Of a DNA stretch of 64,000 nucleotides, positions 1 to 9,360 are shown in pieces. The position numbers were made by a program, and so were the translations under genes. The notes beneath the pieces were generated by a model that worked only from the letters and a program-made list of their open reading frames with translations, searched no databases and was not told the DNA's origin. Position 1 is the stretch's first letter. Every line of letters starts with the position of its first letter. Source of the stretch: Providencia burhodogranariea DSM 19968 (lineage in GTDB: Bacteria > Pseudomonadota > Gammaproteobacteria > Enterobacterales > Enterobacteriaceae); the NCBI RefSeq assembly GCF_000314855.2, contig NZ_KB233224.1:82950-146949 (forward strand), read 5' to 3'.

Positions 1-33
1 AAATTGTCACTTTTTTTATAGAAAAATCGCAAA

Positions 34-2826
34 TTAGTGGGCTTCATCCCAATTATCGCCGACGCCTACATCAACTTTTAATGGCACATCAAGCTGCATA
101 CTTTGCTCCATCAGCTCTCGTACTTTTTCGATAACATGCTCAAGCTCAGACTCTTTCACTTCAAAAACCAGTTCATCGTGCACCTGCATCAGCATGTCTG
201 CATCAGGTTTTTCTGTTTGTAACCAGCTATCAACAGCAATCATTGCCTTCTTAATAATATCAGCGGCAGTACCTTGCATTGGCGCATTGATCGCTTCACG
301 TTCAGCAGCCTTACGACGCATCCCATTACTCGATTTAATATCAGCAAGATACAAACGACGGCCTTCTAACGTTTCAACATAGCCTTGCTCAGAGGCTTGA
401 TGACGAGTGTTTTCCATATAACGTAAGACGCCCGGATAACGCTCAAAATAGAGATCCATATAACGCTGCGCTTCACCACGAGGAATACCCAGTTGGCGAG
501 CAAGTCCGAATGCACTCATCCCATAAATTAAACCAAAGTTAATCGCTTTGGCGCTACGGCGTTGATCATTGGTCACTTCATCAAGTGGTACCCCAAATAC
601 TTCCGCAGCGGTAGCACGGTGGATATCTTTACCTTCAGCGAAGGCAGTGAGTAACCCTTTATCTTGCGATAGGTGCGCCATGATGCGCAGTTCGATTTGC
701 GAGTAGTCGGCTGCGACAACTTTATACCCTTTACGAGCAATAAAGGCTTGACGAATACGACGCCCTTCCTCAGTTCTCACTGGAATATTTTGCAAGTTAG
801 GGTCACGTGAAGATAAGCGACCAGTTGCCGTGACGGCTTGATGATAAGAGGTATGCACGCGTTGAGTTCTTTTGCTAATCATCAACGGAAGCTTATCTGT
901 ATAAGTTGATTTTAACTTCGCCAGACTACGGTGCTCTAACAACAGCTTAGGCAATGCGTGGTTCAGGGCTAGCTCTTCAAGAACTTCTTCATTCGTTGAA
1001 GGCGCACCACTTGGTGTTTTTTTCACAACAGGCAATTGCAGTTTTTCAAACAAAATAGTCTGTAATTGCTTTGGTGATGCTAGGTTAAATTCTTCACCAG
1101 CCAGCTCAAAAGCTTCTTTTTCAAGCTCAGCTAAACGTGCAGTAATCTCTTTCGATTGCGCAGCTAAAACCGTAGCATCAATCAATACACCCTTACGTTC
1201 CATTCTGACTAATACCGGCACTAATGGCATTTCGATATTGCGGAATATATTAGCCAGCTTTGGTTCTGCTTCCAGTTGTGGAAAGAGAGCTTGATGCAGT
1301 AACAAAGTGACATCTGCATCTTCTGCCGCATAGGTGACTGCCTGCTCTAGCGCAATTTGGTTAAACGTCAGTTGCTTTTTACCTTTACCTGCGATTTCTT
1401 CGAAAGAAATAGTTTTATGATTAAGGTGACGATCCGCGAGGCTATCCATATCATGACGCCCCATACCTGCAACGCTATTAAGTACATAGGATTCCAGCAT
1501 AGTGTCAAACTCAATACCTTTGAGCTCGATATCGTAGTTTTGTAACACTTCTGCGTCATACTTTAAGTTTTGACCCACTTTCAGCACTTTATCACTTTCG
1601 AGTATTGGCTTGATGGCAGCCAGCACCTCGTCTAATGGTAACTGAACTGGTGCATCAAGGTAGTCATGGCCGAGTGGCAAATACGCCGCATGACCCGGTT
1701 CGATAGCAAATGACATTCCGACTAAACGTGCTTCTTGTGTATCTAAACTGTCAGTTTCAGTATCAAAAGCAAACAGTGGCGCGGAAGCTAGCTTTTCTAG
1801 CCAGCGGTCTAAATCCGCTTTTTCTAAAATGACTTGGTAGTTTTCGGCATTCAATATCGGTGCTGCCATCACAGCTTCAATTTTCTTTTCGACAGCACTC
1901 GCGGCTGGGGTAGCGCTTTTGCCGCTTTTTCCTTCCATCCAAGTCCCGTTTTCAATATCCGCTAACCAGCGTTTAAATTCATAACGGCTAAATAATTGGT
2001 GGAGTTTATCTGTATCCAGTTCAGACACGGCCAGTTGTTCGCAGCTTTTGTCGAGTTCAACATCTGTTTTGATGGTGGCAAGCTGATAAGAGAGAAATGC
2101 TAATTCGCGGTTTTCAGCCATTTTCGGCGCTAAAGTTTTTGATCCTCTAAAACCCAATGGCGCAATATCATCTAACGAATCGTAGATTTTTTCTAAACTG
2201 CCGATCCCTTGTAACAAGGCTAATGCTGTTTTTTCTCCAACACCTGGTACACCTGGGATGTTATCTGAAGAGTCACCCATTAAAGCCAGAAAATCGATGA
2301 TCAATTCAGGTGGGACACCGTATTTCTCTTCGACCTCTTGAGGCCCCAAAATGGTGTTATTCATGGTATTGATCAGCGTGATATTCGGTTCAACCAGCTG
2401 GGCCATATCTTTATCACCCGTGCTGATCAAGACAGGAATGCCTTTCTGGCTAGCTTGTCTGGCAAGTGTACCAATCACATCATCGGCTTCGACGCCAGAA
2501 ACGACCAGCAGAGGTAAGCCCATTGCCTCAACCATCTCATGCAATGGCGCTATTTGCTCACGCAAATCATCAGGCATAGGTGGACGGTGTGATTTATAAC
2601 TTTCAAATAACTCATCACGAAATGTTTTTCCCTTCGCATCAAAGACGACAGCCACATGGCTTGGCTTATATTGCATAATCAAACTACGCAACATATTAAG
2701 CACACCATACATGGCTCCTGTCGGTTCACCCGCACTGTTAGTCAGTGGAGGGAATGCATGATAAGCACGGTATAGGTAAGAGGAACCATCAACCAAAATA
2801 AGGGGATTTTCTGCGATCTGAGCCAT
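34..2826 (-). CDS. polA: DNA polymerase I
   Basis: A 930-residue protein, against 928 in E. coli. It fills repair gaps and removes Okazaki primers. Three domains follow in order: a 5' nuclease (about residues 1-290, with a [11 protein letters not shown] segment and a [18 protein letters not shown] helix-hairpin-helix), a 3'-5' exonuclease (about 330-520, with catalytic FDTETDSLD), and the polymerase. The polymerase shows motif A DYSQIELR, the O-helix [14 protein letters not shown] and motif [11 protein letters not shown]. All key acidic residues are present, so proofreading should be active. The start ATG is followed by [21 protein letters not shown], as in the family. Only 33 bases lie beyond the stop, so any downstream spf (Spot 42) gene is outside the window. 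Confidence 0.98.
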   Translation of the reverse strand: MAQIAENPLILVDGSSYLYRAYHAFPPLTNSAGEPTGAMYGVLNMLRSLIMQYKPSHVAVVFDAKGKTFRDELFESYKSHRPPMPDDLREQIAPLHEMVEAMGLPLLVVSGVEADDVIGTLARQASQKGIPVLISTGDKDMAQLVEPNITLINTMNNTILGPQEVEEKYGVPPELIIDFLALMGDSSDNIPGVPGVGEKTALALLQGIGSLEKIYDSLDDIAPLGFRGSKTLAPKMAENRELAFLSYQLATIKTDVELDKSCEQLAVSELDTDKLHQLFSRYEFKRWLADIENGTWMEGKSGKSATPAASAVEKKIEAVMAAPILNAENYQVILEKADLDRWLEKLASAPLFAFDTETDSLDTQEARLVGMSFAIEPGHAAYLPLGHDYLDAPVQLPLDEVLAAIKPILESDKVLKVGQNLKYDAEVLQNYDIELKGIEFDTMLESYVLNSVAGMGRHDMDSLADRHLNHKTISFEEIAGKGKKQLTFNQIALEQAVTYAAEDADVTLLLHQALFPQLEAEPKLANIFRNIEMPLVPVLVRMERKGVLIDATVLAAQSKEITARLAELEKEAFELAGEEFNLASPKQLQTILFEKLQLPVVKKTPSGAPSTNEEVLEELALNHALPKLLLEHRSLAKLKSTYTDKLPLMISKRTQRVHTSYHQAVTATGRLSSRDPNLQNIPVRTEEGRRIRQAFIARKGYKVVAADYSQIELRIMAHLSQDKGLLTAFAEGKDIHRATAAEVFGVPLDEVTNDQRRSAKAINFGLIYGMSAFGLARQLGIPRGEAQRYMDLYFERYPGVLRYMENTRHQASEQGYVETLEGRRLYLADIKSSNGMRRKAAEREAINAPMQGTAADIIKKAMIAVDSWLQTEKPDADMLMQVHDELVFEVKESELEHVIEKVRELMEQSMQLDVPLKVDVGVGDNWDEAH

Positions 2827-2846
2827 AATCTGTCATCATCTTTTTA

Positions 2847-2939
2847 TCAGGAATGAATTGCGATAGGATGCCACAATGTGCGTTTAGATACACGTTCAGT
2901 TTCAATTTCTTCCGCAATCCTCGCGATATATTCACTCAT
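2847..2939 (-). CDS. possible 30-aa small ORF upstream of polA
   Basis: An ATG at 2939 opens a 30-codon frame that ends in TGA 20 bases before the polA start. The peptide begins MSEYIARIAEEIETERVSKR and ends in WHPIAIHS. It looks protein-like (amphipathic and charged), but no strong ribosome binding site precedes it and I do not recognise it. It could be a short leader ORF in the polA transcript, or chance. Purifying selection across relatives would decide. Confidence 0.25.
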   Translation of the reverse strand: MSEYIARIAEEIETERVSKRTLWHPIAIHS

Positions 2940-3002
2940 AGCGCGTTAGTCAATTAAGCAATAATTCGACATAATATTATTTCAATTAGTACATTCACAA
3001 CC

Positions 3003-3011
3003 TGTGGATAA
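3003..3011 (-). promoter_or_regulatory. DnaA box upstream of polA
   Basis: The minus strand reads TTATCCACA, a perfect match to the DnaA box consensus TTATNCACA, about 180 bases upstream of the polA start. DnaA is reported to stimulate polA expression in E. coli, so a regulatory role is plausible, but a single 9-mer can occur by chance. The rest of the 2827-3213 gap is AT-rich and, apart from the small ORF and the dsbA hairpin, holds nothing I recognise. Confidence 0.45.
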
Positions 3012-3180
3012 CTCTGTGGGCAAAATAATGTTATGCCTTAGATTCAATAACTAAGAAAAGATCAAGCCGTAAAACAGGAATGTAAAATCAATAGGTTAGC
3101 TATATACGTGTTGATCTAACACAAAAAAAGCGCATAAGCCATATTGTGGATATTGATTTCATGAGTGAGGATTTAAAGAT

Positions 3181-3204
3181 GTGGCGGCAAATCGCCGCCG
3201 CCAC
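3181..3204 (-). terminator. hairpin downstream of dsbA
   Basis: GTGGCGGC and GCCGCCAC form a perfect 8-bp GC-rich stem with an 8-base loop, starting 10 bases after the dsbA stop. On the minus strand it is followed by ATCTTTAAATC, a weak U-tract, so termination may be partial. Confidence 0.55.
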
Positions 3205-3213
3205 AAGGATGGG

Positions 3214-3837
3214 CTATTTTTTGCTGATCAAATAGTTCACAATATTGGAGAACTCTTTACCATAATCAGCCGCGTTATCAACCGCGATACCATTATTACG
3301 AACTTGATATTTACCATCAACAAACATTGCTGGTACACCGCGCAATTTCAGATCTTGCGCTGCATTTTGTTGTTTCGCGACTAATGATTTTACGACGAAG
3401 CTATTTAATGCCGCATCATACTCTTCACCACTAACGCCTGCTTTAACGAAAGCATTGCGGATATCTGCTGGCGTATTGATTGATTGCGTTTTCTGAATAC
3501 CTTCAAACAGAATTGGTGTCACTTTATCTTCTATTTTCAGCACCATTGCCACTGCCCATGCTTGAGTCAGGTTTGGACCTAAAGGACCAAGAAAATCAAC
3601 ATGGTAGCGTTCCATTTTCACGCCTTCAGGTAGGTTTTTTTCTACAGTTTGAGGAACTTTATAAACATTTTCAAACTGATAGCAGTGAGGGCAATAAAAA
3701 GAGAAAAATTCTAAAACTTGTGGCAAGTTTTGTACTGATTGTTTGACATCAGTATACTCTTTCCCTTCCGAGTAATTTGCGGCAGAAACCCCAAATGACA
3801 TGGCGATACCAATTAAAGCCAACATAATTTTTTTCAT
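3214..3837 (-). CDS. dsbA: thiol:disulfide interchange protein DsbA
   Basis: A 207-residue periplasmic oxidoreductase that introduces disulfides into exported proteins and is reoxidised by DsbB. Residues 1-19 form a signal peptide (MKKIMLALIGIAMSFGVSA, then ANYSEG). The mature thioredoxin-like fold carries the active-site CPHC at residues 49-52 within FFSFYCPHCYQF. The cis-proline loop is visible as RGVPAMFVDGKY. The frame is open further upstream, but the ATG at 3837 is chosen because it gives the signal peptide and family length. The gene lies 32 bases after srkA, the conserved srkA-dsbA arrangement in which dsbA is cotranscribed with the upstream kinase gene. Confidence 0.97.
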   Translation of the reverse strand: MKKIMLALIGIAMSFGVSAANYSEGKEYTDVKQSVQNLPQVLEFFSFYCPHCYQFENVYKVPQTVEKNLPEGVKMERYHVDFLGPLGPNLTQAWAVAMVLKIEDKVTPILFEGIQKTQSINTPADIRNAFVKAGVSGEEYDAALNSFVVKSLVAKQQNAAQDLKLRGVPAMFVDGKYQVRNNGIAVDNAADYGKEFSNIVNYLISKK

Positions 3838-3869
3838 ATACAACGTTCTCCAAAAATACGATTTCTTTA

Positions 3870-4865
3870 TTAAAATTGAGGGTTCAACTGCAAAGGGGCT
3901 TCTTGCAACCGTTGAACTTGCTGAGCAAATTCGAGTGATTGTTTCTGCCAAAAATCATCAGCTTGTAGCCATGAAAATGCTCTAGGGAAAGCAGGATCTT
4001 GCCAACGGCGAATAATCCATCCTAAATATTGTACCATTCTCATAGCCCTTAGCGGTTCAATGAGCTTGAGTTCTTTTACATCAAAATCACCAAATTCATT
4101 GTAAGCCTCCAGCAAGGTATCTAACTGGATCACTTGATCCTGACGTGAGCCATTCAATAGCATCCACAAGTCTTGTACCGCAGGGCCGTTACGTGCATCA
4201 TCGAAGTCTACCAGCCAAGCTTCATCTCGCCATAAAATATTACCCGGATGGCAATCACCTTGCAGGCGTAATGGCGATGATATCGTCGGCCATTGTTGTT
4301 TCACTTCAGCAATCAATTTATCAAGCGATTCGATGAAGGTTTCTTTCCATTTTGGAGTGATCAGTTCACTCTGCACCATAATTTCACGAGGTTGATCAAG
4401 GTACTCCTCTACACCCAATGTTGGGCGAAACGTGAAGGTGCTTTTTTTCCCAATCTGATGAACACGACCTAATAGCCGGCCAACCTCTTCGAGCTGATAT
4501 AGATTATCCGTTTCATATTGACGCCCACCGATACTCGGAAAAATAGCAAACATAAAACCGCCAAATTCCAATACCGTTTGCCCTGCAAATTCGATCGGCG
4601 CGGCAACTGGCAATTCCGCATTTTTTAATTCGAGCGTAAAGTCATGCTCTTCTTGAATTTGTGAGCGATTCCAACGTGTAGGACGATAGAATTTAACCAC
4701 AAAACGTTTTCGGTTTTCATCTTGAAATTGATAAACCCGATTCTCATAGCTATTGAGCTCGGTCAATCCTGATTCAGGGTAGATACCAACTTCCATTAAG
4801 GCATCAAGGATCAGGTCAGGTGATATACCACTGAAATGGAAATTAGAGTGTTCGATTTTGTCCAT
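3870..4865 (-). CDS. srkA: stress response kinase SrkA (YihE/RdoA)
   Basis: A 331-residue cytoplasmic Ser/Thr protein kinase with a choline-kinase-like fold, linked in E. coli to Cpx-controlled stress survival. Visible motifs are the nucleotide-binding lysine region RKRFVVKFYRP, the catalytic loop LQGDCHPGNILW and the metal-binding segment AWLVDFDDARNGP. Length matches the E. coli protein (328). The start lies three bases after the yihD stop, and dsbA follows 32 bases downstream, so yihD-srkA-dsbA is probably one transcript. Confidence 0.95.
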   Translation of the reverse strand: MDKIEHSNFHFSGISPDLILDALMEVGIYPESGLTELNSYENRVYQFQDENRKRFVVKFYRPTRWNRSQIQEEHDFTLELKNAELPVAAPIEFAGQTVLEFGGFMFAIFPSIGGRQYETDNLYQLEEVGRLLGRVHQIGKKSTFTFRPTLGVEEYLDQPREIMVQSELITPKWKETFIESLDKLIAEVKQQWPTISSPLRLQGDCHPGNILWRDEAWLVDFDDARNGPAVQDLWMLLNGSRQDQVIQLDTLLEAYNEFGDFDVKELKLIEPLRAMRMVQYLGWIIRRWQDPAFPRAFSWLQADDFWQKQSLEFAQQVQRLQEAPLQLNPQF

Positions 4866-4868
4866 CGC

Positions 4869-5141
4869 TTATTCGTCTTTTATGATGCCACGAGCTCGTA
4901 GAATCGCGGTTTTAAAATCATCTTCATAGTCTTTTTTCAGACCGGGGATCGCTTCATCACTACCTTTTCCGCGCATTTTTAGATGATAAATGAGTACATC
5001 ATCTGTCAGCTCAGACAATGAGCCTTTAAAACCTGCTTCATCTGCCAGTTTTTGCAGTAATTCCACCAAATTCAAATCCGAGTTGTCTTTCCATACAGGA
5101 TGCAACAGCTCAATAACTTCATTTAAGCGATGGCATTTCAT
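4869..5141 (-). CDS. yihD: YihD family protein (DUF1040)
   Basis: A 90-residue conserved cytoplasmic protein of unknown function, starting [20 protein letters not shown] and ending in ARGIIKDE, as in other enterobacterial YihD proteins. The ATG at 5141 is preceded by AAGGAATAAAC, a good ribosome binding site, so the longer open frame to 5216 is not used. It is the first gene of the yihD-srkA-dsbA unit and diverges from mobA across about 240 AT-rich bases that must hold both promoters. Confidence 0.93.
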   Translation of the reverse strand: MKCHRLNEVIELLHPVWKDNSDLNLVELLQKLADEAGFKGSLSELTDDVLIYHLKMRGKGSDEAIPGLKKDYEDDFKTAILRARGIIKDE

Positions 5142-5380
5142 GTTTATTCCTTCATCACGAATATTTGGGGCCAAATTAGTTGATATAATACAAGAGAAAA
5201 AGCGAACTGCTGTCAATCTAGGTAAAGTTTGCGATTAATCTTTATGAATATCCGTTGATTTTATAGCAAAATAGAATAAGTTTTAGCAGATAATTTAACT
5301 AAATCTGCGTTCAAATATGTCAAAATGTTTTATTTCCTAGACAACACACATGCACTTTGAAATATCACAAGGGTATAAAT

Positions 5381-5962
5381 ATGTTTTATCGTGAATTGCT
5401 TACAGGCGTCATACTCGCGGGTGGACTAGGTCGCAGGATGGGCGGGCAGGACAAAGGTCTAGTGCCTTTACTCGGAAAACCGCTTTATCAACATATTATT
5501 GAACGTCTTGAGCCACAAGTCGGGCAAGTAATGATCAACGCCAACCGCAACCAATCGCGCTATCAGCAAAGTGGTTTTAACGTGATCTCTGATCTGAATA
5601 ACGACTTTTCGGGTCCATTGGCGGGTATGCAGGCAGCATTACATGCCGCTCCCACGGAATGGCTACTATTTGTTCCTTGTGATGTTCCTTCATTTCCACT
5701 CACATTAGCCGAAAACATGTTTTTAAATAAAGGTGATAGCCTTGCTTGCTATGCCAATGATACTGAGCGCGACCACCCTACTTTTGCGTTACTTCATCGC
5801 TCATTAGTTCAACAACTTGATGAATATCTCGCAAAAGGCGAGCGCAAACTGATGTTTTTCATGCGGGAAATTGCCGCAAAATGTATTATTTTCCCCTCAG
5901 GGTCATTTGCTAATTTAAATACACCGGAAGATAGCCTCAACTGGGAGCTGCAACAAAAATAA
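5381..5962 (+). CDS. mobA: molybdenum cofactor guanylyltransferase MobA
   Basis: A 193-residue nucleotidyltransferase that joins GMP to molybdopterin to give the bis-MGD cofactor of enzymes such as nitrate and DMSO reductases. The N-terminal nucleotide-binding signature reads GVILAGGLGRRMGGQDKG (about residues 10-27), and the metal-binding FVPCDVPSFP segment follows near residue 100. The ATG at 5381 follows AAGGG eight bases away and gives the E. coli length (194). mobB starts two bases after the stop, so the pair is an operon. Confidence 0.96.
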   Translation: MFYRELLTGVILAGGLGRRMGGQDKGLVPLLGKPLYQHIIERLEPQVGQVMINANRNQSRYQQSGFNVISDLNNDFSGPLAGMQAALHAAPTEWLLFVPCDVPSFPLTLAENMFLNKGDSLACYANDTERDHPTFALLHRSLVQQLDEYLAKGERKLMFFMREIAAKCIIFPSGSFANLNTPEDSLNWELQQK

Positions 5963-5964
5963 TC

Positions 5965-6486
5965 ATGAACAAAAAAACAGTACCTCTACTCGGTATCACC
6001 GCATATAGCGGCACAGGCAAAACGACGCTATTAAAACAAGTCATTCCGCTACTTAGGCAGCGCCATCTGCGTGTTGGGCTGGTTAAGCATACCCATCACG
6101 ATATGGATGTGGATAAGCCCGGAAAAGATAGTTATGAATTACGCAAAGCGGGTGCAGACCAAACCCTCGTTGCCAGCCAAAATCGCTGGGCACTAATGAC
6201 CGAAACGCCCAACAATGATGATGAATTGGATCTACACTATCTCGCAAGCCGTTTTGATCCAGATTCACTGGATCTTATTTTGGTTGAAGGATTTAAACAT
6301 GAAACGATCGCTAAAATCGCATTGTATAGATCTGAAGTTGGCAAACCGCTCGCAGGTTTAATTGATCAACACGTTATTGCCGTTGCCAGCAATCAAATCA
6401 TTGATACCACTATCCCACAATTGGATATCAATAACCCAGAGCAGATAGCTGACTATATTGTGTCTTGGTGGCAGAAAAGCCAATAG
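5965..6486 (+). CDS. mobB: molybdopterin-guanine dinucleotide biosynthesis adapter MobB
   Basis: A 173-residue GTP-binding protein that assists MobA and cofactor insertion. A Walker A loop GYSGTGKTTLLK is near the N terminus (about residues 14-25). The family HTHHDMDVDKPGKDSYE segment and a LILVEGFKHE Walker B-like strand follow. Length matches E. coli MobB (175). It directly follows mobA. The island of AT-rich accessory DNA starts just beyond its stop. Confidence 0.95.
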   Translation: MNKKTVPLLGITAYSGTGKTTLLKQVIPLLRQRHLRVGLVKHTHHDMDVDKPGKDSYELRKAGADQTLVASQNRWALMTETPNNDDELDLHYLASRFDPDSLDLILVEGFKHETIAKIALYRSEVGKPLAGLIDQHVIAVASNQIIDTTIPQLDINNPEQIADYIVSWWQKSQ

Positions 6487-6592
6487 AGCTTGCGGCATCT
6501 ATGATAGATAGCTTATTTATGTTCGAGTAAATGAGCTGTATCGAATTGGTAAGAGGACTTAACTTATCATCTTACAAATGGTGTCAAATAGT

Positions 6593-6985
6593 CTATTTTT
6601 CATATAGATTCAATTCAGCTATAAAGCAATTGCCAATCTTAACCTGCTTCCATTGAATAGCGGGAAAATTAGCAATTTTCGGATATTCCAATAACGTCCA
6701 ACCAAGCTCACCCCGCTTAAATGATAATAAAAACTATCGATCCTGTGATGTAAAATTAGCTTGTAGTGCAAATAGCATCGACTTCTACACAGAAATTAAC
6801 GCTTGTAATGCATTCACCCACTCAGGCCTAAGGACATTATCAGTATTAAGGCGATAATATATCCCAGCATTTAATTTGATTAGCCAACCAATTTATACTT
6901 TTGAGCTAAAGAGTAGCTAATCCCGTTATCCGGTAACCATTGTTGAAGAACAACGCTCCAGAGAACGCATGTGTAGTTAGTCAGT
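6593..6985 (-). pseudogene. decayed AbiEi-like antitoxin gene
   Basis: On the minus strand, pieces of one protein appear in shifting frames, broken by stops. The first reads VLQQWLPDNGISYSLAQKYK, the next LIKLNAGIYYRLN followed by VLRPEWVNALQALISV, then (after more damage) GELGWTLLEYPKIANFPAIQ. The order and wording recall the N-terminal winged-helix domain of type IV toxin-antitoxin AbiEi antitoxins (bad start, 'LLQKY..SGWL..L..G.Y.R....P.W..ALYALQ'). No partner AbiEii toxin remains. The family assignment is from memory of the pattern and is moderate; that it is a broken gene is clear. The remainder of 6487-7066 shows nothing else. Confidence 0.5.
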
Positions 6986-7066
6986 TTAATTTAGAATAAA
7001 TAGTCATACCCATATATCAATAAGCGCTGAATTTCTCATCAACCCTGTTCAGAAAAGCTAATAATA

Positions 7067-8491
7067 TTATTTATATCTTTCAATAAAAGCTTGCTTTGCA
7101 TAGTTGGTACTTACGGGTGAGCCTGTGGTTGATTCAATTAATTTGGTAGGAGTTAAACGTTGCCCAACAGACCAAATATTTTTATTTAACCAAATATTTA
7201 TCTCTTTAAAATTATATATTTTCAAAATACTAAACAACTGTGCTGCATAAATATATCCCAACATATAACAAGGAAAATACCCAAAAAAACCTGCCGACCA
7301 ATGAATATCCTCCATACACCCTTTACTATGTTCCCATTGAGGATTAAATCCTAATAATCTGGTTGATAACTCATTCCAAAAATCTGGTAAATCTTTAATA
7401 TCAAGATTATGGTCAAAAACTTCCACCTCGACTAAGTAGCGTAAATATATATGTTGTAAGTAATGAAGTTCATCTGTATTTATACGACTTTCAAAAGGTT
7501 TTAACTTTAATATGTGTTCTCTAATCACATCTTGAGTAACATTAACATTATGGGATCCCAGAATGCTAACCAAATATTCTATAAAAGTATCTGATTTTCC
7601 TAAAAACATTTCATAAAGAAGGCTTTGACTTTCATGTATACCTATTGAACATGACCTATCACAAGGCATGCCAGTAAATTTCTTCGGTAAATGACTTTCA
7701 TATAATGCATGCCCACACTCGTGTAGTGTTGCATAAATTCCAGCAAGAATATCATTCTTTAAAAAGACATTTGTGATTCTTATATCATCTCTATTTCCAG
7801 CACAAAACGGGTGATGACTAACATCAAGCCTACCTCGGGTGAAATCAAAACCTAGATCATTCAACAAAGTTCTATTGACCAAAATTTGGCTTTCAATTGA
7901 AACAATTTTCGAAAAATTTTTGTTCTCATTATTTTTACTGTATCGTGAAATTAAATCTGGTAACCAACTTTGTATCTCATTAAACAGCTCATTTAAAATC
8001 TTAATACTGATTCCCGGTTCATGCTCATTCAACAAAGCTTCATAAGGTGAAATACTTAAGTACTGAGAGACTCGCTCTGCTTTCTCACGAACTAAATTTA
8101 ATAACTGAGACAAATCTTTAGAATATATATTCCAGTTATTGTTTTTTTTGTTCTTTATCCATGATGCTTCACAGCACAGTGAAGCCAATTTAATGGCTTT
8201 CATCAGGTTGCTTGGAACAATACCTTTTAAGATTATTTCCTGTCTTGCTGACTGCAATCCGATCCACTTTTCATCTAAAATATCATGACCAAATAATGCT
8301 TTTTCGATGAGATTAAAAATTTCAGGTGAGACTCTTTTTTCATGGATAATTAACTCTAATTCCGCCATAGCATTTGCCCTAGCTAAATAACTATTGTTGG
8401 GCATCATTGTTGTTTGGTCCCAATAACAAATACTATGAGCATGCTCTAGATTGTAGATTGAAATATAATGATTTTTAATTTTATCTAACAT
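7067..8491 (-). CDS. M32-family zinc carboxypeptidase of the pantocin-like operon
   Basis: A 474-residue protein of the carboxypeptidase Taq (M32) family, usually about 500 residues. The zinc signature HECGH (HEXXH) is at residues 257-261 and the family HESQS motif at 286-290. The upstream DVSHHPF (about 223-229) and DIRIT (about 236-240) motifs are also present, so the enzyme should be active. M32 enzymes remove residues one by one from C termini and lack signal peptides, as here. The gene starts two bases after the transporter stop and is the last gene of the operon. I infer that it trims the 12-residue follower of the modified peptide, or breaks down by-products. It is AT-rich and unlike the chromosomal neighbours. 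Such a gene is not among the pantocin A genes I recall. Confidence 0.85.
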   Translation of the reverse strand: MLDKIKNHYISIYNLEHAHSICYWDQTTMMPNNSYLARANAMAELELIIHEKRVSPEIFNLIEKALFGHDILDEKWIGLQSARQEIILKGIVPSNLMKAIKLASLCCEASWIKNKKNNNWNIYSKDLSQLLNLVREKAERVSQYLSISPYEALLNEHEPGISIKILNELFNEIQSWLPDLISRYSKNNENKNFSKIVSIESQILVNRTLLNDLGFDFTRGRLDVSHHPFCAGNRDDIRITNVFLKNDILAGIYATLHECGHALYESHLPKKFTGMPCDRSCSIGIHESQSLLYEMFLGKSDTFIEYLVSILGSHNVNVTQDVIREHILKLKPFESRINTDELHYLQHIYLRYLVEVEVFDHNLDIKDLPDFWNELSTRLLGFNPQWEHSKGCMEDIHWSAGFFGYFPCYMLGYIYAAQLFSILKIYNFKEINIWLNKNIWSVGQRLTPTKLIESTTGSPVSTNYAKQAFIERYK

Positions 8492-8493
8492 AT

Positions 8494-9360
8494 CTATTTA
8501 TCTTTGTACTTGAAAGCAATAAAAACACTAGAAAGGATAAACATCATTCCCACTAACATATTTAAGGTTATTATTTCATTAAGAAATAACCATGATATGA
8601 AAACACTAATAATTGGAGATAATAAAACTGCATATGATGTAAGCTCAGAACCACCATGCTCAATCATATAAAACCATAATATATAAACAATAACTCCACT
8701 TGCTAATCCCATATAAATAATTGGAATTAACATTTCAGGATTTCTTAATAATAACAATGGTTGATATATTTCCGTAGAAATGAATGGAGTTATTAGTAAT
8801 ATAAAAAACAAAGATACAATATTTTGATAAAGTACCTTAGAAAAAAGGTTCAGCTTAGTAGGAATTTTTTCTGATAAGAAAGTTCCAACTGCCCAAAAGA
8901 AAGCACTAACTAATATGATAATCTCCCCAATAGTTATCTCATCTAGGGATATAAAAATAAATATCCCTATACAACTTAATATCGAAATAATGATATATTT
9001 TATATATATTTTTCTACTGATAATTAAGTGAATTAAAGATGTAAATGTAGGCATCATATAAATTAAAACAGATGCTTTAGCTGCATCAGTATAATCGAGC
9101 GCCCAGTTATTAAGCAACGGAACTAAAAATATATTAAAAGTACCTAAAGGTATACAAAGGAGAATGTCTGAAAATTGAGGACGGAAGCGAAAAAACAGAA
9201 TAACAAGTATTGTTAGCAAGATTACAGATATTAAATTGCAATAAAATCTAAAAGACCAAACTCCAATTTGCTCAATTGCAATTTTTGATATAGGGAACCC
9301 GCCCCCCCACAGTAATGCAATAAATAAAGCAAACCATAGCAATTTCTTTTCTTTAATCAT
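8494..9360 (-). CDS. EamA/DMT-family transporter, PaaC-like (export or immunity)
   Basis: A 288-residue inner-membrane protein with about ten hydrophobic helices in two EamA repeats. Repeat 1 starts near LLWFALFIALLWGGGFPISK; repeat 2 follows GEIIILVSAFFWAVGTFLSE. The start overlaps the end of the oxygenase gene by eight bases (ATGATTAA), so the two are translationally coupled. The pantocin A locus has a membrane protein, PaaC, thought to export the product or protect the producer, and the position here fits that role. EamA proteins are diverse, so family membership is sure but the substrate is inferred from context only. Confidence 0.8.
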   Translation of the reverse strand: MIKEKKLLWFALFIALLWGGGFPISKIAIEQIGVWSFRFYCNLISVILLTILVILFFRFRPQFSDILLCIPLGTFNIFLVPLLNNWALDYTDAAKASVLIYMMPTFTSLIHLIISRKIYIKYIIISILSCIGIFIFISLDEITIGEIIILVSAFFWAVGTFLSEKIPTKLNLFSKVLYQNIVSLFFILLITPFISTEIYQPLLLLRNPEMLIPIIYMGLASGVIVYILWFYMIEHGGSELTSYAVLLSPIISVFISWLFLNEIITLNMLVGMMFILSSVFIAFKYKDK

